Part shown: one piece after another, positions 41,939 through 51,257 of the stretch
Layout of the letters: the number at the start of each line of letters is the position of its first letter
How positions within the stretch are numbered: position 1 is the first letter of the stretch
NCBI RefSeq assembly: GCF_004803895.1
Contig: NZ_CP021978.1
Coordinates: 434,001-498,000 of the forward strand
Length of the DNA stretch: 64,000 bases
DNA from: Streptomyces hawaiiensis
GTDB lineage: Bacteria; Actinomycetota; Actinomycetes; Streptomycetales; Streptomycetaceae
Direction: 5' to 3'
The notes under the pieces: generated by a model
Told to the model about the DNA's origin: nothing
Database searches by the model: none
Seen by the model: only the letters and a program-made list of their open reading frames with translations
Position numbers and translations under genes: made by a program

Positions 41939-43216
41939 TCAGCCGGCGCCGGTCGCGGCGGTCTCGCTGTCAAGGACCTCGCAATAGGCGGCCTCGGTGG
42001 CCGCGGCGACCTGGCCCCAGCCGTACCGGCTCAGGACGCGCCGGCGGCCTGCCGCACCGCAGGCGGCACGGGCCGCCGGGTCGGCGAGCAGTCCGGCGAC
42101 GGCGCGGGCGAGGGCCTCGGGGTCGCGGGGCGGCACCAGCCGTCCGGTGCCCGGGTCGGCGACGGTGTCCAGCTGCCCGCCGACGGCGCTGGCCACCACG
42201 GGCACGCCGCAGGCCATGGCCTCCAGCGGAACGATGCCGAACGGCTCGTAGTCGGCGGGGCACACCACCACGTCGGCGGAGCGCAACAGCGCCGGCACCT
42301 TCTCGCTGGGCACGGCGCCCACGAAGCGGACCCGGTCGGCGACGCCGGCGTCCCGGGCGATGCCGCGCAGCCGCCGCACCTCCGGGTCGTCGTCGAGCCG
42401 GTCCGCGGGCGGCCCGCCGATCACGACCAGCTCGGTCTCGGGCAGCCGGGCCAGCGCGGCGATGGCCACCGCGGCGCCCTTGCGCGGCACGAGCCGGCCC
42501 AGCTGGAGCAGCCGGTGCCGGTACGGTCCGCGCGGCGCGGCCGGGCCCTTCGGGGTGAACCGGTCGGTGTCGACGCCGCACGGCACGATGCCGACCTGGT
42601 GCGGGGGGATGCCCATGCGGGCCAGTTCGTGGGCCTCGTCCCGGCAGGTGGCGATGACGCGGTCGCAGCCGAGACCGATCTCGATCTCGCCGGGGATCCG
42701 CTCCGGCGGGCTGGTGTCGGCGAGCCGCTGGTGCCGCCGCTTCACCGTGCCGAGGGCGTGGTACGTGTGCAGCAGGGGCAGGCCGTGCTCGCGGGCCGCG
42801 CGCAGTGCGGCCAGGCCCGACATCCAGTAGTGGGAGTGCACGACGTCGGGGGCGCGGGTGCGCCAGCCGCGGGCGAGGTGGCGGCCGAAGTCGTCCATGT
42901 GCGGCAGGAGCGCGTCCTTGGGGAGAGGCTCGGCCGGCCCGGCGGGTACGTGGTGCACCTCGACGCCGTCGCGCAGCTCCACTCGGCAGGGCAGGTCGGG
43001 CGAGTCGCGCCGGGTGTGGACGGTGACGCGGTGGCCTCGGTCGGCGAGTGCGCCGGCGAGGCAGGCGACGTGGACGTTCTGCCCGCCGGCGTCGACTCCG
43101 CCGAGTGCGGCGAGGGGGCTGGCGTGCTCGGAGACGAGCGCGATCGCGAGGACGCCCGGGTCGAGCGGGTCGCCGCCGAGCGGCCCGCTGGGGAAGGGGC
43201 TGACGGTCGGGGTCAT
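41939..43216 (-). CDS. GT4-family glycosyltransferase
   Basis: This 425-residue GT-B enzyme has the N-terminal loop ALVSEHASPLAALGGVDAGG and NVHVACLAGALADRGHRVTV, and C-terminal nucleotide-sugar contacts LGRLVPRKGAAVAIAAL and DYEPFGIVPLEAMACGVPVV (the E-x7-E motif). Close family members are sucrose-phosphate-synthase-like and mannosyl- or heptosyltransferases. It lies in a four-base overlap chain with three other glycosyltransferase or heptose genes, so it probably transfers a sugar in the same glycan. Confidence 0.92.
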   Translation of the reverse strand: MTPTVSPFPSGPLGGDPLDPGVLAIALVSEHASPLAALGGVDAGGQNVHVACLAGALADRGHRVTVHTRRDSPDLPCRVELRDGVEVHHVPAGPAEPLPKDALLPHMDDFGRHLARGWRTRAPDVVHSHYWMSGLAALRAAREHGLPLLHTYHALGTVKRRHQRLADTSPPERIPGEIEIGLGCDRVIATCRDEAHELARMGIPPHQVGIVPCGVDTDRFTPKGPAAPRGPYRHRLLQLGRLVPRKGAAVAIAALARLPETELVVIGGPPADRLDDDPEVRRLRGIARDAGVADRVRFVGAVPSEKVPALLRSADVVVCPADYEPFGIVPLEAMACGVPVVASAVGGQLDTVADPGTGRLVPPRDPEALARAVAGLLADPAARAACGAAGRRRVLSRYGWGQVAAATEAAYCEVLDSETAATGAG

Positions 43217-44178
43217 GAGCACACCTCCGTGATCAGGCGCTCCCAGTCGGCCAGGAAGCGCTTGAGCCCGTGGCGTTCGAGGGCCGCCTGGCGGGCGCGG
43301 GCCCCGTCCGCGGCCGCGGCCTCGGGTTCGTGCAGGTAGCGGCGGGCGGCGCGGGCCAGGACGTCGGGGCGGGTGGTCAGGGTGCCGGCGCCGGGCGGGA
43401 CCGCCTCGACGGCCTCGGTGGTGGCGAGCGCCAGCACGGGCAGGCCCAGGTGCATGGCCTCCAGCAGGGACAGGCCCAGGGAGGTCCAGCGCACCGGGTG
43501 GAGGTACATGCGGCGTTCGGCCAGGGCCGTATGCAGCTCGCTCTGAGGAAGGTCGGCGGTGCGGCAGCGGTCGGCCGGCAGGCCGAGGTGTCCGGCCAGG
43601 CCCTCGGTTCCCATGCCGAAGACGTCGAGCGGCACGGCCTCGGCGAGGGCGGGCAGCAGGTCCGTGCCGGTGTGCCGGGCGCGCCGGACGGGTTCGTTGA
43701 CGACGACGGCGGCGCGGGCGAGCCGGCCGCTGTAGCGGTGGCCCGGGTCGACGATGCCGTGCTCGATCACCTCGGTGCGGGTGGTGCCGCAGTCCCAGAA
43801 CAGCCGGTTGAAGTGCGTGACGTGCACGAGCGTCAGGTCGTCGCGGTCGGCGCACGGGTGCCGGGTGTCGGGCACGGCGCCGTCGGGCGCGTTGTGCTCC
43901 AGGTACACCGCGGGCACGTCCCGGCCGGGGCGGCGCCCGCCGAGCCAGCGTTCGGCCAGCGCCGCCTCGTGCGGCCGCTGGAGAAGGACCAGGTCGACAG
44001 GCGTGTCGCCGAGTTCCTCGGGGGTGATTTCGCGTACGGAGGCGGGCCAGGTGAAGGTGCGGGCCCGTCCGAGGCCGTCCGGGCCGCGGTCGGGGGTGAC
44101 GGGGACGAGGTAGGTGTGCGGGCCCTGGACGAACGCGGTGGTCCAGGAGCCGTGCACGTGCCACAGCAGGATGTTCAT
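43213..44178 (-). CDS. GT-B glycosyltransferase
   Basis: This 321-residue protein begins MNILLWHVHGSWTTAFVQG and shows DLVLLQRPHEAALAERW in the N-terminal half. The C-terminal part has TSLGLSLLEAMHLGLPVLAL, equivalent to the E-x7-E region of GT4 enzymes. It is shorter than usual GT4 proteins and belongs to a type found in actinobacterial heptose operons. It overlaps both neighbours by four bases. Donor and acceptor are unknown. Confidence 0.85.
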   Translation of the reverse strand: MNILLWHVHGSWTTAFVQGPHTYLVPVTPDRGPDGLGRARTFTWPASVREITPEELGDTPVDLVLLQRPHEAALAERWLGGRRPGRDVPAVYLEHNAPDGAVPDTRHPCADRDDLTLVHVTHFNRLFWDCGTTRTEVIEHGIVDPGHRYSGRLARAAVVVNEPVRRARHTGTDLLPALAEAVPLDVFGMGTEGLAGHLGLPADRCRTADLPQSELHTALAERRMYLHPVRWTSLGLSLLEAMHLGLPVLALATTEAVEAVPPGAGTLTTRPDVLARAARRYLHEPEAAAADGARARQAALERHGLKRFLADWERLITEVCS

Positions 44179-45236
44179 ACGGCCGCTCCTCGTTCGGTCT
44201 GTTCTCCCCGGTCCGCCGGGCGGTCCGTGAGGGCCGCCACGGCGGCGAGCACCTCGGCGTCGCCGATGCCGTCGAGGCAGGGGTGCCCCGGCACCGGGCA
44301 GTGCCGGGCCCGGGTCTCCGCGCACGCGGCCTGCGGGTCACCGAGCAGGACGTGCGGTATGCCGTAGGGGGCCCAGCGGTCGGCGGGTACGACCGGCGCG
44401 AAGAGGCTGACGACGGGTGTGCCCACGGCGGCGGCGAGATGCGCCGGGCCGGTGTTGCCGGCGACCACGGCCCGGGCCGCGGCCAGGACTCCGGCCAGCT
44501 GCGGCAGATCGGTGGCACCGCCGAGGTCCAGGGCGTGCCGCCCGGCGACCCGTGCGGTCAGCTCACGCTCGGCGCGCCCGCCCGTGACGACCACACGGTG
44601 CCCCGCCGCGGACAGCGCGGCGACGGCCCGTGCCGCCCGGCCCGCGGTCCAGGCCCGTGCGGGCACGGCCGCGCCGGGGTGGAGGACGACGTACGGTTCG
44701 GGGCCCGTGAGGTGGGTGGTGTGCGGCGGCGGAAGGACGCGCAGCCGGCCGTCGTCGCCGGGTGGGAGCGGGAAACCCGCGGCGTGGGCCAGGTCGAGGG
44801 CGGCCAGGGCCTCGTGACGGTGGGGCCCTCTGCGGTGCCGCAGGTCGAGGAGCGCGCCCGGGTAGTCCTCGCAGTCGGCGGCGGTCCGTCCGATCCCGGC
44901 CAGCTTCAGCAGCAGGGCGACCGGCAGCGGGCTCTGGTGGTACGACACCAGCACGAGCGCCCGGTCGAAGCGGCCCGCCGTGAGCGTCTCCATCAGCTGC
45001 CGGGTGGCCGCCCGGGTGACCGGCGGCGGCTCGAGACCGACCCAGGGGGCGTCGTAGGTCAGCACGTCGTCGACGCCGGGCAGCATCCGCCCGGCCGGGG
45101 CGCCCTGGGGTCCGCAGAGCAGCGCGGTATAGGAGGATCCGGCGGCGACGGCCCGTACGGCGGGTCCTGCGAGGAGCACGTCTCCGGAGCTGTCGAGGCG
45201 GACCACGAGGGTGCGGGGAAGGCGGGTGGGGGTCAT
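44175..45236 (-). CDS. GT9-family glycosyltransferase (heptosyltransferase-like)
   Basis: This 353-residue enzyme has the GT9 opening LVVRLDSSGDVLLAGPAVRA and the C-terminal donor-binding part (VVAGNTGPAHLAAAVGTPVV, then SLFAPVVPADRWAPYG). GT9 proteins such as WaaC and WaaF transfer heptose from ADP-heptose to LPS. Its location between gmhB and another glycosyltransferase makes heptose transfer likely, though the acceptor in a Gram-positive cell is unknown. A cysteine-rich segment near the end (AACAETRARHCPVPGHPC) is seen in many GT9 proteins. Confidence 0.92.
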   Translation of the reverse strand: MTPTRLPRTLVVRLDSSGDVLLAGPAVRAVAAGSSYTALLCGPQGAPAGRMLPGVDDVLTYDAPWVGLEPPPVTRAATRQLMETLTAGRFDRALVLVSYHQSPLPVALLLKLAGIGRTAADCEDYPGALLDLRHRRGPHRHEALAALDLAHAAGFPLPPGDDGRLRVLPPPHTTHLTGPEPYVVLHPGAAVPARAWTAGRAARAVAALSAAGHRVVVTGGRAERELTARVAGRHALDLGGATDLPQLAGVLAAARAVVAGNTGPAHLAAAVGTPVVSLFAPVVPADRWAPYGIPHVLLGDPQAACAETRARHCPVPGHPCLDGIGDAEVLAAVAALTDRPADRGEQTERGAAV

Positions 45237-45841
45237 CGCGGCTCCCGTGCCTGCACAGCCGGGCCGAGGACGAGACGCACGGCCGTCGGCAGGTCCGGTG
45301 CCGTGACCTCGGCATCCCCGGCCTCCTCGGCCCGGGTGACGGCCGTGGGAACCAGCACCCCGCGGGCCCCCGCCGCACGCGCGGCCGCCATGTCCGCTCC
45401 GATGTCGCCGATCACCACGGTGCGTTCGGGCGGCACGGCGAGCCGGCGGCACGCGGCCAGGATCAGTCCGGGTGCCGGTTTGCGGCAGTCGCAGCCCTCC
45501 CCGGGTCCGTGCGGGCACACGGCCCAGACGGCGAACGGCCCGAGCAGTTCCTCCACCCGCAGCCGTACGTCCTCCACCTCGCGGCGGGTCAGCAGGCCCC
45601 GGGCCACGCCCGACTGGTTGGTCACGACCCCGACGGGCACCCCGGCGGCGCGCACGGCGTCCACGGCCTCCCGGGCGCCGGGCATGAGCGCGACGCGCGA
45701 GGGGTCGCCGTTGTAGGGCACGTCGGCGACGAGCGTGCCGTCACGGTCGAAGAGGACGGCCGCGGGCAGCGGACCGCCCGGGTCGTGCGGGCGTCGCCGC
45801 ACGTCCCCGGGGAGCAGCCAGGGCCCGAGGGGCGCCGTCAT
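45233..45841 (-). CDS. gmhB: D-glycero-D-manno-heptose-1,7-bisphosphate 7-phosphatase
   Basis: This 202-residue HAD phosphatase has VLFDRDGTLVADVPYNGDP (nucleophile and general acid Asp), GVVTNQSGVARG, the zinc loop CPHGPGEGCDCRKPAPG and VVIGDIGADMAAARAAG. It removes the 7-phosphate between the kinase and nucleotidyltransferase steps of HldE. An N-terminal extension of about 25 residues precedes the usual start. It overlaps both neighbours by four bases. Confidence 0.92.
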   Translation of the reverse strand: MTAPLGPWLLPGDVRRRPHDPGGPLPAAVLFDRDGTLVADVPYNGDPSRVALMPGAREAVDAVRAAGVPVGVVTNQSGVARGLLTRREVEDVRLRVEELLGPFAVWAVCPHGPGEGCDCRKPAPGLILAACRRLAVPPERTVVIGDIGADMAAARAAGARGVLVPTAVTRAEEAGDAEVTAPDLPTAVRLVLGPAVQAREPR

Positions 45842-46911
45842 GACCGCAGCCGTTCCCGGACCGCCGGGCGGGGCGCTGTCGCCGGCTCGCCGCTGCCGAA
45901 CGCGGTGTGCGGCCGGGCCTTGCGGTGCACGAGCCGTCCGCGCAGCCAGTGCCAGGTCGCGGCGGGCGGGACGAGGGCGCTGGTCACCGTCATGGTGAGG
46001 ACCTCGTCGCGGGTGCCCGGCCCGGGCAGGATCCGGGCGAGGGCGAACTCGGTGGTGCCGGCCAGCCACGTGGCGGCGAAGGCCGCGGCAGCCCGCTGCC
46101 GGCCGAGCAGGGCGCAGCCTAGCGCGGTCACCCCCGCTCCGGTCACGGCCAGATGCAGGGGCAGGCGCCCGCGGGGTGCCTCCGCCCGGCGCCACCAGTG
46201 ACGGCCGTGCAGCCGGGTCATCAGCACGTCGTCGGCGTTGCCGGCCTGAAGCCGGACGGAGATCCAGCGTCCGGCGGGCCGTACGGGGTGGGTGGTGATG
46301 CGCCGGCCGCCGGTGAGCGTCCAGCCGGCGTCGAGCACGCGCAGGGCGAGGTCGGCGTCCTCGCGGAAGGCTCGCGGGAAGCGTTCGTCGAACCCGCCCA
46401 CGGCCACCAGCGCGGCCCTGCGGTAGGCCATGTCGGCAGTGATCCAGCGGGCGCCGGCGAGTCCGGCCGTGTTGCGTTCCCAGTCCGTGGGGCGCCGGTC
46501 GGCGGGCAGGGGCACCTCGATGCGGGCGGTGATCCCGGCGGTGCGCTCGGTGGCCGCGGACAGGTCCAGGGTCAGGTCGTCGCCCCAGGTGGGCCCGGGG
46601 ACGACGTCGTCGTCGAGGAAGACGATCCAGGGCACGTCACCGGCGGCCCGCCAGCCGAGGTTGCGGGCAGCGGCCGGTCCGCGCGCCCCGCCGGGCACGA
46701 CGACGGTGCGCGCGCGCAGGGACGGCGGGACGTCGGCGGTGAGGGCGGTCCGGGGCGCGCCGGGCCGGTCGTCGACGAGGACCACCCGGACCGGGCCCGG
46801 CCCGGTCGCCTCGGCGAGGGCGTGCAGGCAGGCGCCCAGGCTGGGCCGGCCCAGGGTCGGAATCACGACGGCGTACTCGGCGTCGCGTGCCAGGGCGTCG
46901 GGTGCGGTCAT
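45838..46911 (-). CDS. GT2-family glycosyltransferase with C-terminal membrane helices
   Basis: This 357-residue protein has a GT-A domain (VVIPTLGRPSLGACLHAL, VVLVDDRPGAPR and the metal motif IVFLDDDVVPG) followed by EDADLALRVLDAGW, the catalytic-base region. Two or three hydrophobic helices after residue 250 (LHLAVTGAGVTALGCALLG, AFAATWLAGTTEFALARI) place it at the membrane. The N-terminal half acts on the cytosolic face, adding a sugar to a lipid-linked or membrane acceptor. It sits in the overlap chain between the carbamoyltransferase and gmhB. Confidence 0.9.
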   Translation of the reverse strand: MTAPDALARDAEYAVVIPTLGRPSLGACLHALAEATGPGPVRVVLVDDRPGAPRTALTADVPPSLRARTVVVPGGARGPAAARNLGWRAAGDVPWIVFLDDDVVPGPTWGDDLTLDLSAATERTAGITARIEVPLPADRRPTDWERNTAGLAGARWITADMAYRRAALVAVGGFDERFPRAFREDADLALRVLDAGWTLTGGRRITTHPVRPAGRWISVRLQAGNADDVLMTRLHGRHWWRRAEAPRGRLPLHLAVTGAGVTALGCALLGRQRAAAAFAATWLAGTTEFALARILPGPGTRDEVLTMTVTSALVPPAATWHWLRGRLVHRKARPHTAFGSGEPATAPRPAVRERLRS

Positions 46912-48584
46912 CGGGGGCCTCCGGCGTCGTCGCTGCGGGAGTCGGTACCGAAGAGGTCGCCGCGCCGGATCGCGTACGGGCCGATGGCCAGCAGGTCGAC
47001 GGGCGAGGAGCCGAAGCACTCCAGTGCGTCGCGTGGGTCGTCGACCATGGGCCGGCCGGCGGTGTTGAGGCTGGTGTTGACGACCACGGGCAGCCCGGTG
47101 AGCCGCTCGAACTCGCCGAGCATCCGGGCGACCAGGGGCTCGCGGTCCGGGTCGACGGTCTGGATGCGGGCCGTGCCGTCGACGTGGACGACGGCGGGGA
47201 TGCGGTCCCGCCAGGCGGGCGCCACGTCGTGCACGAACAGCATGTAGGGGCTCGGCAGCGGGCCGTCGAAGAGGCCGGCGGCGCGGTCGGCGAGGACCAT
47301 GGGGGCGACGGGCCGGAACTGTTCGCGGCCCTTGACGTCGTTGAGCCGTTCCAGGTTGCCCGCGTGCCCGGGGTGGGCCAGCAGAGAGCGGTGGCCCAGG
47401 GCCCGGGGGCCGTACTCGGAGCGGCCCTGGAACCAGGCGACGATCCCGTTGTCCGCCAGGGCGCGGGCGACGGTCGCGGCGATGTCCGGGGGCCGTTCGA
47501 AGGGTACGGCCGCGGTCTTCAGCCAGGCGCCGAGCTCGGCGTCGGACCACTCCCGGCCGAGGTCGGCGCCGGCCATGGCCTCCGGCTGGTCGCCCTCCAC
47601 GGCGGACAGCAGCAGGGCGCCGCCCAGGGCGGTCCCGGCGTCTCCCGCCGCGGGCTGCACCCACACCCGCGAGAAGGGGCCCTCGCGGGCGATACGGGAG
47701 TTGGCGACACAGTTGAGGGCCACGCCGCCGGCCAGAGTGAGCACGCGGTCGTGGGTCCGGCCGTGCAGCCAGCGCACCAGGTCGAGCAGGGTCTCCTCCA
47801 GCACGCCCTGGGCACTGGCGGCGACGTCGGCATGGTCCTGCGTCCACGGTTCGTCGGGCCCGCGGGGCGCGCACAACTCGTGCCAGGGCACGCCGGTGGC
47901 GCGGAAGCCGCCGTCGCCGGTGGGGTACACGTGGCGGCGCAGTTCGGCGCGCATGCGCGGCCTGCCGTGGGAGGCGAGGGCCATGACCTTGAACTCGTCG
48001 CAGGAGCGCAGGAAGCCGAGGTGTTCGGTGAGTTCCTCGTAGACCAGGCCGAGCGAGTGCGGCAGGTCCTGGGCGTGCAGCGCCTCCAGGCGGTCGCCCA
48101 CGCGGCGTGCGGCCAGGTGGGAGGCGCGTTCGCCGCGGCCGTCGAGGACGAGGACGGAGGAGTTCTGGGCGTCCGGAGCGGCGAAGGCGCTGGAAGCGGC
48201 GTGCGCCATGTGGTGCGGGACGAAGCGGACGAGGCCGGGGTCGAGGCCGGGCAGGGCGGTCTTCAGGAAGCCGGGCGCCTCACGGGCGTAGGTCAGCCGG
48301 AGGTGGTCCCACGGGTCGTCCAGGCCCATGTCCTCGGCCGGGCGGGCGAGCGCCGGGTCGAAGGAGTAGGTGACCGCGTCGAGGTCCTGCGGGCGCAGCC
48401 CGGCCCGCTTCAGGCACCAGGACGCGGCCTGCTCGGGCAGTTCCCAGGCGGAGAACGGCAGGGGCCTCTTGCCGTGCTTGCGCCGGGAGAACCGCTCCTC
48501 CTCCGCGGCGGCGACGGTCCGTCCGTCGATCACCAGGGCGGCGGCGGGATCGTGGAAGAGGGCGTTGATTCCGAGGATGCGCAT
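46908..48584 (-). CDS. NodU/NolO-family carbamoyltransferase
   Basis: This 558-residue enzyme transfers a carbamoyl group from carbamoyl phosphate, through carbamoyl-AMP, to a hydroxyl, usually of a sugar. It shows the N-terminal Kae1-like domain with GINALFHDPAAALVIDG, the metal histidines in FVPHHMAHAASSAFAAPD and VLTLAGGVALNCVANSRI, and the C-terminal YrdC-like part with SEYGPRALGHRSLLAHPG. Its place in a heptose operon suggests that the heptose or a neighbouring sugar is O-carbamoylated, as in some nod factors and aminoglycosides. ATG 48584 lies 64 bases after the epimerase stop. Confidence 0.92.
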   Translation of the reverse strand: MRILGINALFHDPAAALVIDGRTVAAAEEERFSRRKHGKRPLPFSAWELPEQAASWCLKRAGLRPQDLDAVTYSFDPALARPAEDMGLDDPWDHLRLTYAREAPGFLKTALPGLDPGLVRFVPHHMAHAASSAFAAPDAQNSSVLVLDGRGERASHLAARRVGDRLEALHAQDLPHSLGLVYEELTEHLGFLRSCDEFKVMALASHGRPRMRAELRRHVYPTGDGGFRATGVPWHELCAPRGPDEPWTQDHADVAASAQGVLEETLLDLVRWLHGRTHDRVLTLAGGVALNCVANSRIAREGPFSRVWVQPAAGDAGTALGGALLLSAVEGDQPEAMAGADLGREWSDAELGAWLKTAAVPFERPPDIAATVARALADNGIVAWFQGRSEYGPRALGHRSLLAHPGHAGNLERLNDVKGREQFRPVAPMVLADRAAGLFDGPLPSPYMLFVHDVAPAWRDRIPAVVHVDGTARIQTVDPDREPLVARMLGEFERLTGLPVVVNTSLNTAGRPMVDDPRDALECFGSSPVDLLAIGPYAIRRGDLFGTDSRSDDAGGPR

Positions 48585-48648
48585 GGGGAGACGGGCCTTT
48601 CGGCGGTCGGGAGATCCGGACGCGGCGGTGCGGGGTGCCCGGGCGGGG

Positions 48649-49623
48649 TCACTCCTCGGTACTGGTCTCACTGGTCTCGCGGAACCAGGTGATCGTGCGC
48701 CGCAGCCCCTCCTCGGCGCGCACCTGTGGGTCCCAGCCGAGCTTGTCGCGGGCCAGGGTGATGTCCGGGCAGCGCACGGCCGGGTCGTCCACCGGGCGTT
48801 CGATGTAGCGGATCTGCGAGGAGGACTCGGCGAGCTCGACGACCAGGCGCGCCAGGTCGAGCATGGTGATCTCGGTGGGGTTGCCGATGTTGACGGGGCC
48901 GCGCATGCCGTGGGCGGCGGCGGCGAGGATGCCCCGCACGGTGTCGTCGACGTAGCACAGCGACCGGGTCTGGCGGCCGTCGCCGGTCACGGTGAGGGGC
49001 TCGCCGGCCAGGGCCTGCCGGACGAAGGTCGGCACCGCGCGTCCGTCGTGACCGCGCATCCGGGGGCCATAGGTGTTGAACAGCCGCACGATGCAGGTGT
49101 CGGTGCCCTGGGCGTCGGCGTGGGCGGTGGTCAGTGCCTCGCCGAAGCGCTTGGCCTCGTCGTAGACGCTGCGCGGGCCGACGGGGTTGACGTTGCCCCA
49201 GTAGCGCTCGTCCTGGGGGTTCTGCAGCGGGTCGCCGTAGACCTCGGAGGTCGAGGCGAGGACGAAGCGGGCGCCGGAGGAGTGCGCGAGTTCCAGGGCG
49301 TTGCGGGTGCCGAGGCTGCCGGTCTCCATGGTGTGCAGCGGGAGGCGCAGGTAGTCCGCCGGGGACGCCGGCGAGGCGAAGTGCAGGACGAGGTCCGGCG
49401 GCCGCTTGATCCGCAGGCCCTCGGTGACGTTGGCCTGGACGAGCGTGAAGCCGGGCTGTTCGAGCAGCGGCGATATGTTCTCGGCCCGGCCGGTGCTGAA
49501 GTCGTCCACGCAGGTGACGGCCGCGCCCGCGTCCAGCAGGGTGGCGCACAGGTGGGAGCCGACGAACCCGGCGCCGCCGGTGACGACGGCGTGTTCCCAG
49601 TTCCGTGAGAGGGCGGTGGTCAT
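48649..49623 (-). CDS. NAD-dependent sugar epimerase/dehydratase (extended SDR)
   Basis: This 324-residue protein is first in the heptose operon. It has the NAD-binding VVTGGAGFVGSHLCATLLDA, VDDFSTGRAENI, and the active-site Ser, Tyr and Lys in LASTSEVYGDP and SVYDEAKRFGEAL. The RMRGHDGRAVPTFVRQAL and CYVDDTVRGI segments are typical of UDP-glucuronate decarboxylase or UDP-galactose-epimerase-like enzymes. It might supply UDP-xylose or act as the nucleotide-heptose epimerase, since no HldD is otherwise present. The start at 49623 follows GGAGGAGAG. The 210 bases upstream should hold the operon promoter, which I cannot pick out. Confidence 0.9.
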   Translation of the reverse strand: MTTALSRNWEHAVVTGGAGFVGSHLCATLLDAGAAVTCVDDFSTGRAENISPLLEQPGFTLVQANVTEGLRIKRPPDLVLHFASPASPADYLRLPLHTMETGSLGTRNALELAHSSGARFVLASTSEVYGDPLQNPQDERYWGNVNPVGPRSVYDEAKRFGEALTTAHADAQGTDTCIVRLFNTYGPRMRGHDGRAVPTFVRQALAGEPLTVTGDGRQTRSLCYVDDTVRGILAAAAHGMRGPVNIGNPTEITMLDLARLVVELAESSSQIRYIERPVDDPAVRCPDITLARDKLGWDPQVRAEEGLRRTITWFRETSETSTEE

Positions 49624-49833
49624 GTCGGTCTCTCCTCCGTCGGCGGCGGTGCGCGGCACGACGGCTGCGCCTCGGTCCGGCGAACGCGGGCCGGAGGGCC
49701 GTCGGGCCCACGCTCAGCCTCCGCCGACCGTGCGGGCACGGCACGGTCGCGTACGGCAAACCGGTGAGTCACGGAGGGTGAGGAGAGCGGCTGACGGGCT
49801 GTCCGCGCAGTCGGCGGGACGACCGCGGGTGCG

Positions 49834-50361
49834 TCAGGCGATCAGCGTGCGGCCCGGGTTCAGGCGGTCGAGCAGCTGGTCCTGGTGCAGGTCGGCGACG
49901 GGGGCGAGCAGGTCGGGGTGGCGCAGCAGGGCGGCGGCCTTCCGGTCGCCGTCGTCAGGGGCGGTCAGCCGGCGGAACTCCGCCTGTGACCCGGTGCTGT
50001 GGCTCCCGTCGGCGAGCGCCGTCACCGCCCGGGCGGCCAGCTCCGGGTCCGTGAGAAGGCAGGCCGCCCAGCTCGCCACGACCTCGTCAACCCAGGTGCG
50101 CCAGGCGTGGGCGTCCATGTCGTCGCCGAGGGCGGCGTCGGCGCCGGTGACCCAGTCCAGCCGCCCTGAGCCGCCGGGTCCGGCCATGCCGAGCAGGGCC
50201 GCGTCCATCGCCGTCGGGTACCTCAGCCAGGCCGCGACCGTCACGGCCTGGCGGGCCTGGACCTCGCACAGGGCGGAGGCCAGCGCGCCGCCGGAGGCGG
50301 GGAAGGCGCGGGTCAGCCACTGGGCGGTCGCCGCGATGACAGGGGAGAGATCTGCGTGCAC
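49834..50361 (-). CDS. Hypothetical protein (about 175 aa)
   Basis: The protein from GTG 50361 is helical and Ala/Trp/Leu-rich (SPVIAATAQWLTRAFPASGG, EVQARQAVTVAAWLRYP, AWRTWVDEVVASWAACLL) with an acidic C-terminal half. I do not recognise a family. A longer frame to 50487 begins in Arg-rich sequence with poor start signals. It lies upstream of and in the same direction as the heptose operon, separated from it by 210 bases, and is divergent from another unknown gene. Confidence 0.55.
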   Translation of the reverse strand: MHADLSPVIAATAQWLTRAFPASGGALASALCEVQARQAVTVAAWLRYPTAMDAALLGMAGPGGSGRLDWVTGADAALGDDMDAHAWRTWVDEVVASWAACLLTDPELAARAVTALADGSHSTGSQAEFRRLTAPDDGDRKAAALLRHPDLLAPVADLHQDQLLDRLNPGRTLIA

Positions 50362-50564
50362 TGCCGGGCCGTCCGGGGGAAGGGAGCGGGGATCTGGTCG
50401 TAGACGGTAACCGCCGCTTCCCGCACCCGGACGTGATCGGGGCCTCCTCCAGGACGTGGCCTCTGCCACACCGGCCGCCGGCGCCAAGCCCGTGCGCCCC
50501 GTCGAGCGGCGCCGGGAGCGGCGACGCCTCGTTTCGCCGCACAGGGGCCGGGCACCCGGCCCGC

Positions 50565-51257
50565 GTGTTCCCCCACGGACCCGAATCCGCTGGTCCGGCC
50601 CGGCGTGCAGGTGCCCGGTCGCCGGTCCGCTCGCTGCGCTTCGACGGCTGGATCGCGGGGATCGGCACCGCCTCCGGCGTCCGTGTGGTGCTCGGGCACT
50701 GGCCGCGGTCGCCGTGGGGGCCGTTCAGCGACGTGATGGTCGAGGGGGCCGACGGACACCGGCTGCTGCTGGCACCCACGGACGAGACGGCGGACTTCGT
50801 CGCCGGCACCTACGTCTTCGACGAGGTACGGGTCGTATCGGTGGAGGTACGGATCACCGACCGCCGGCACTGGTTCGTCACGGCCCCGCCGCTCCACCTG
50901 CGCTTCAGCACCGGCCGCCGGAACCTGCCGGGCCTCGCGCTGCGGGCGGTTCCGGGCCGGCTCGCCACCCGCCCGGGCTGGATCGCGCTGTGGGACCGGC
51001 CCGCCCGGCTGCTGCTGGGAGCACGTACCCACGGCAGCGTCCGGACCGGACGGCACCAGTGGTACGGCGCCCGGGATCTGCACCCGGTCGCCTCGGCCAC
51101 CGTCACCCGTAAGGGCGAGAACCTCGGCGCTCTCGCCCCGGTCGAGCCCCCGGTGCGCTTCGGTGCCGGCTCGACACCCCGCCATCCCTGCCTCGTACGG
51201 GTCACCACGACGGTGTCCGTGGAGCAGGGCCGGAGTACGACAGGAGTTGCGTCATGA
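50565..51257 (+). CDS. Hypothetical protein with a conserved beta-rich domain
   Basis: About 230 residues. The region from SLRFDGWIAGIGTASGVRVV, through VLGHWPRSPWGPFSDVMVEG to LHLRFSTGRRN, is strongly patterned and has the look of a widespread Streptomyces protein of unknown function. The start is uncertain: GTG 50433 and GTG 50565 are in frame, and sequence before residue 45 of the longer form is low-complexity, so I prefer 50565. The stop overlaps the next gene by four bases (ATGA), so the two are probably co-translated. No membrane segment or signal peptide. Confidence 0.65.
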   Translation: MFPHGPESAGPARRAGARSPVRSLRFDGWIAGIGTASGVRVVLGHWPRSPWGPFSDVMVEGADGHRLLLAPTDETADFVAGTYVFDEVRVVSVEVRITDRRHWFVTAPPLHLRFSTGRRNLPGLALRAVPGRLATRPGWIALWDRPARLLLGARTHGSVRTGRHQWYGARDLHPVASATVTRKGENLGALAPVEPPVRFGAGSTPRHPCLVRVTTTVSVEQGRSTTGVAS

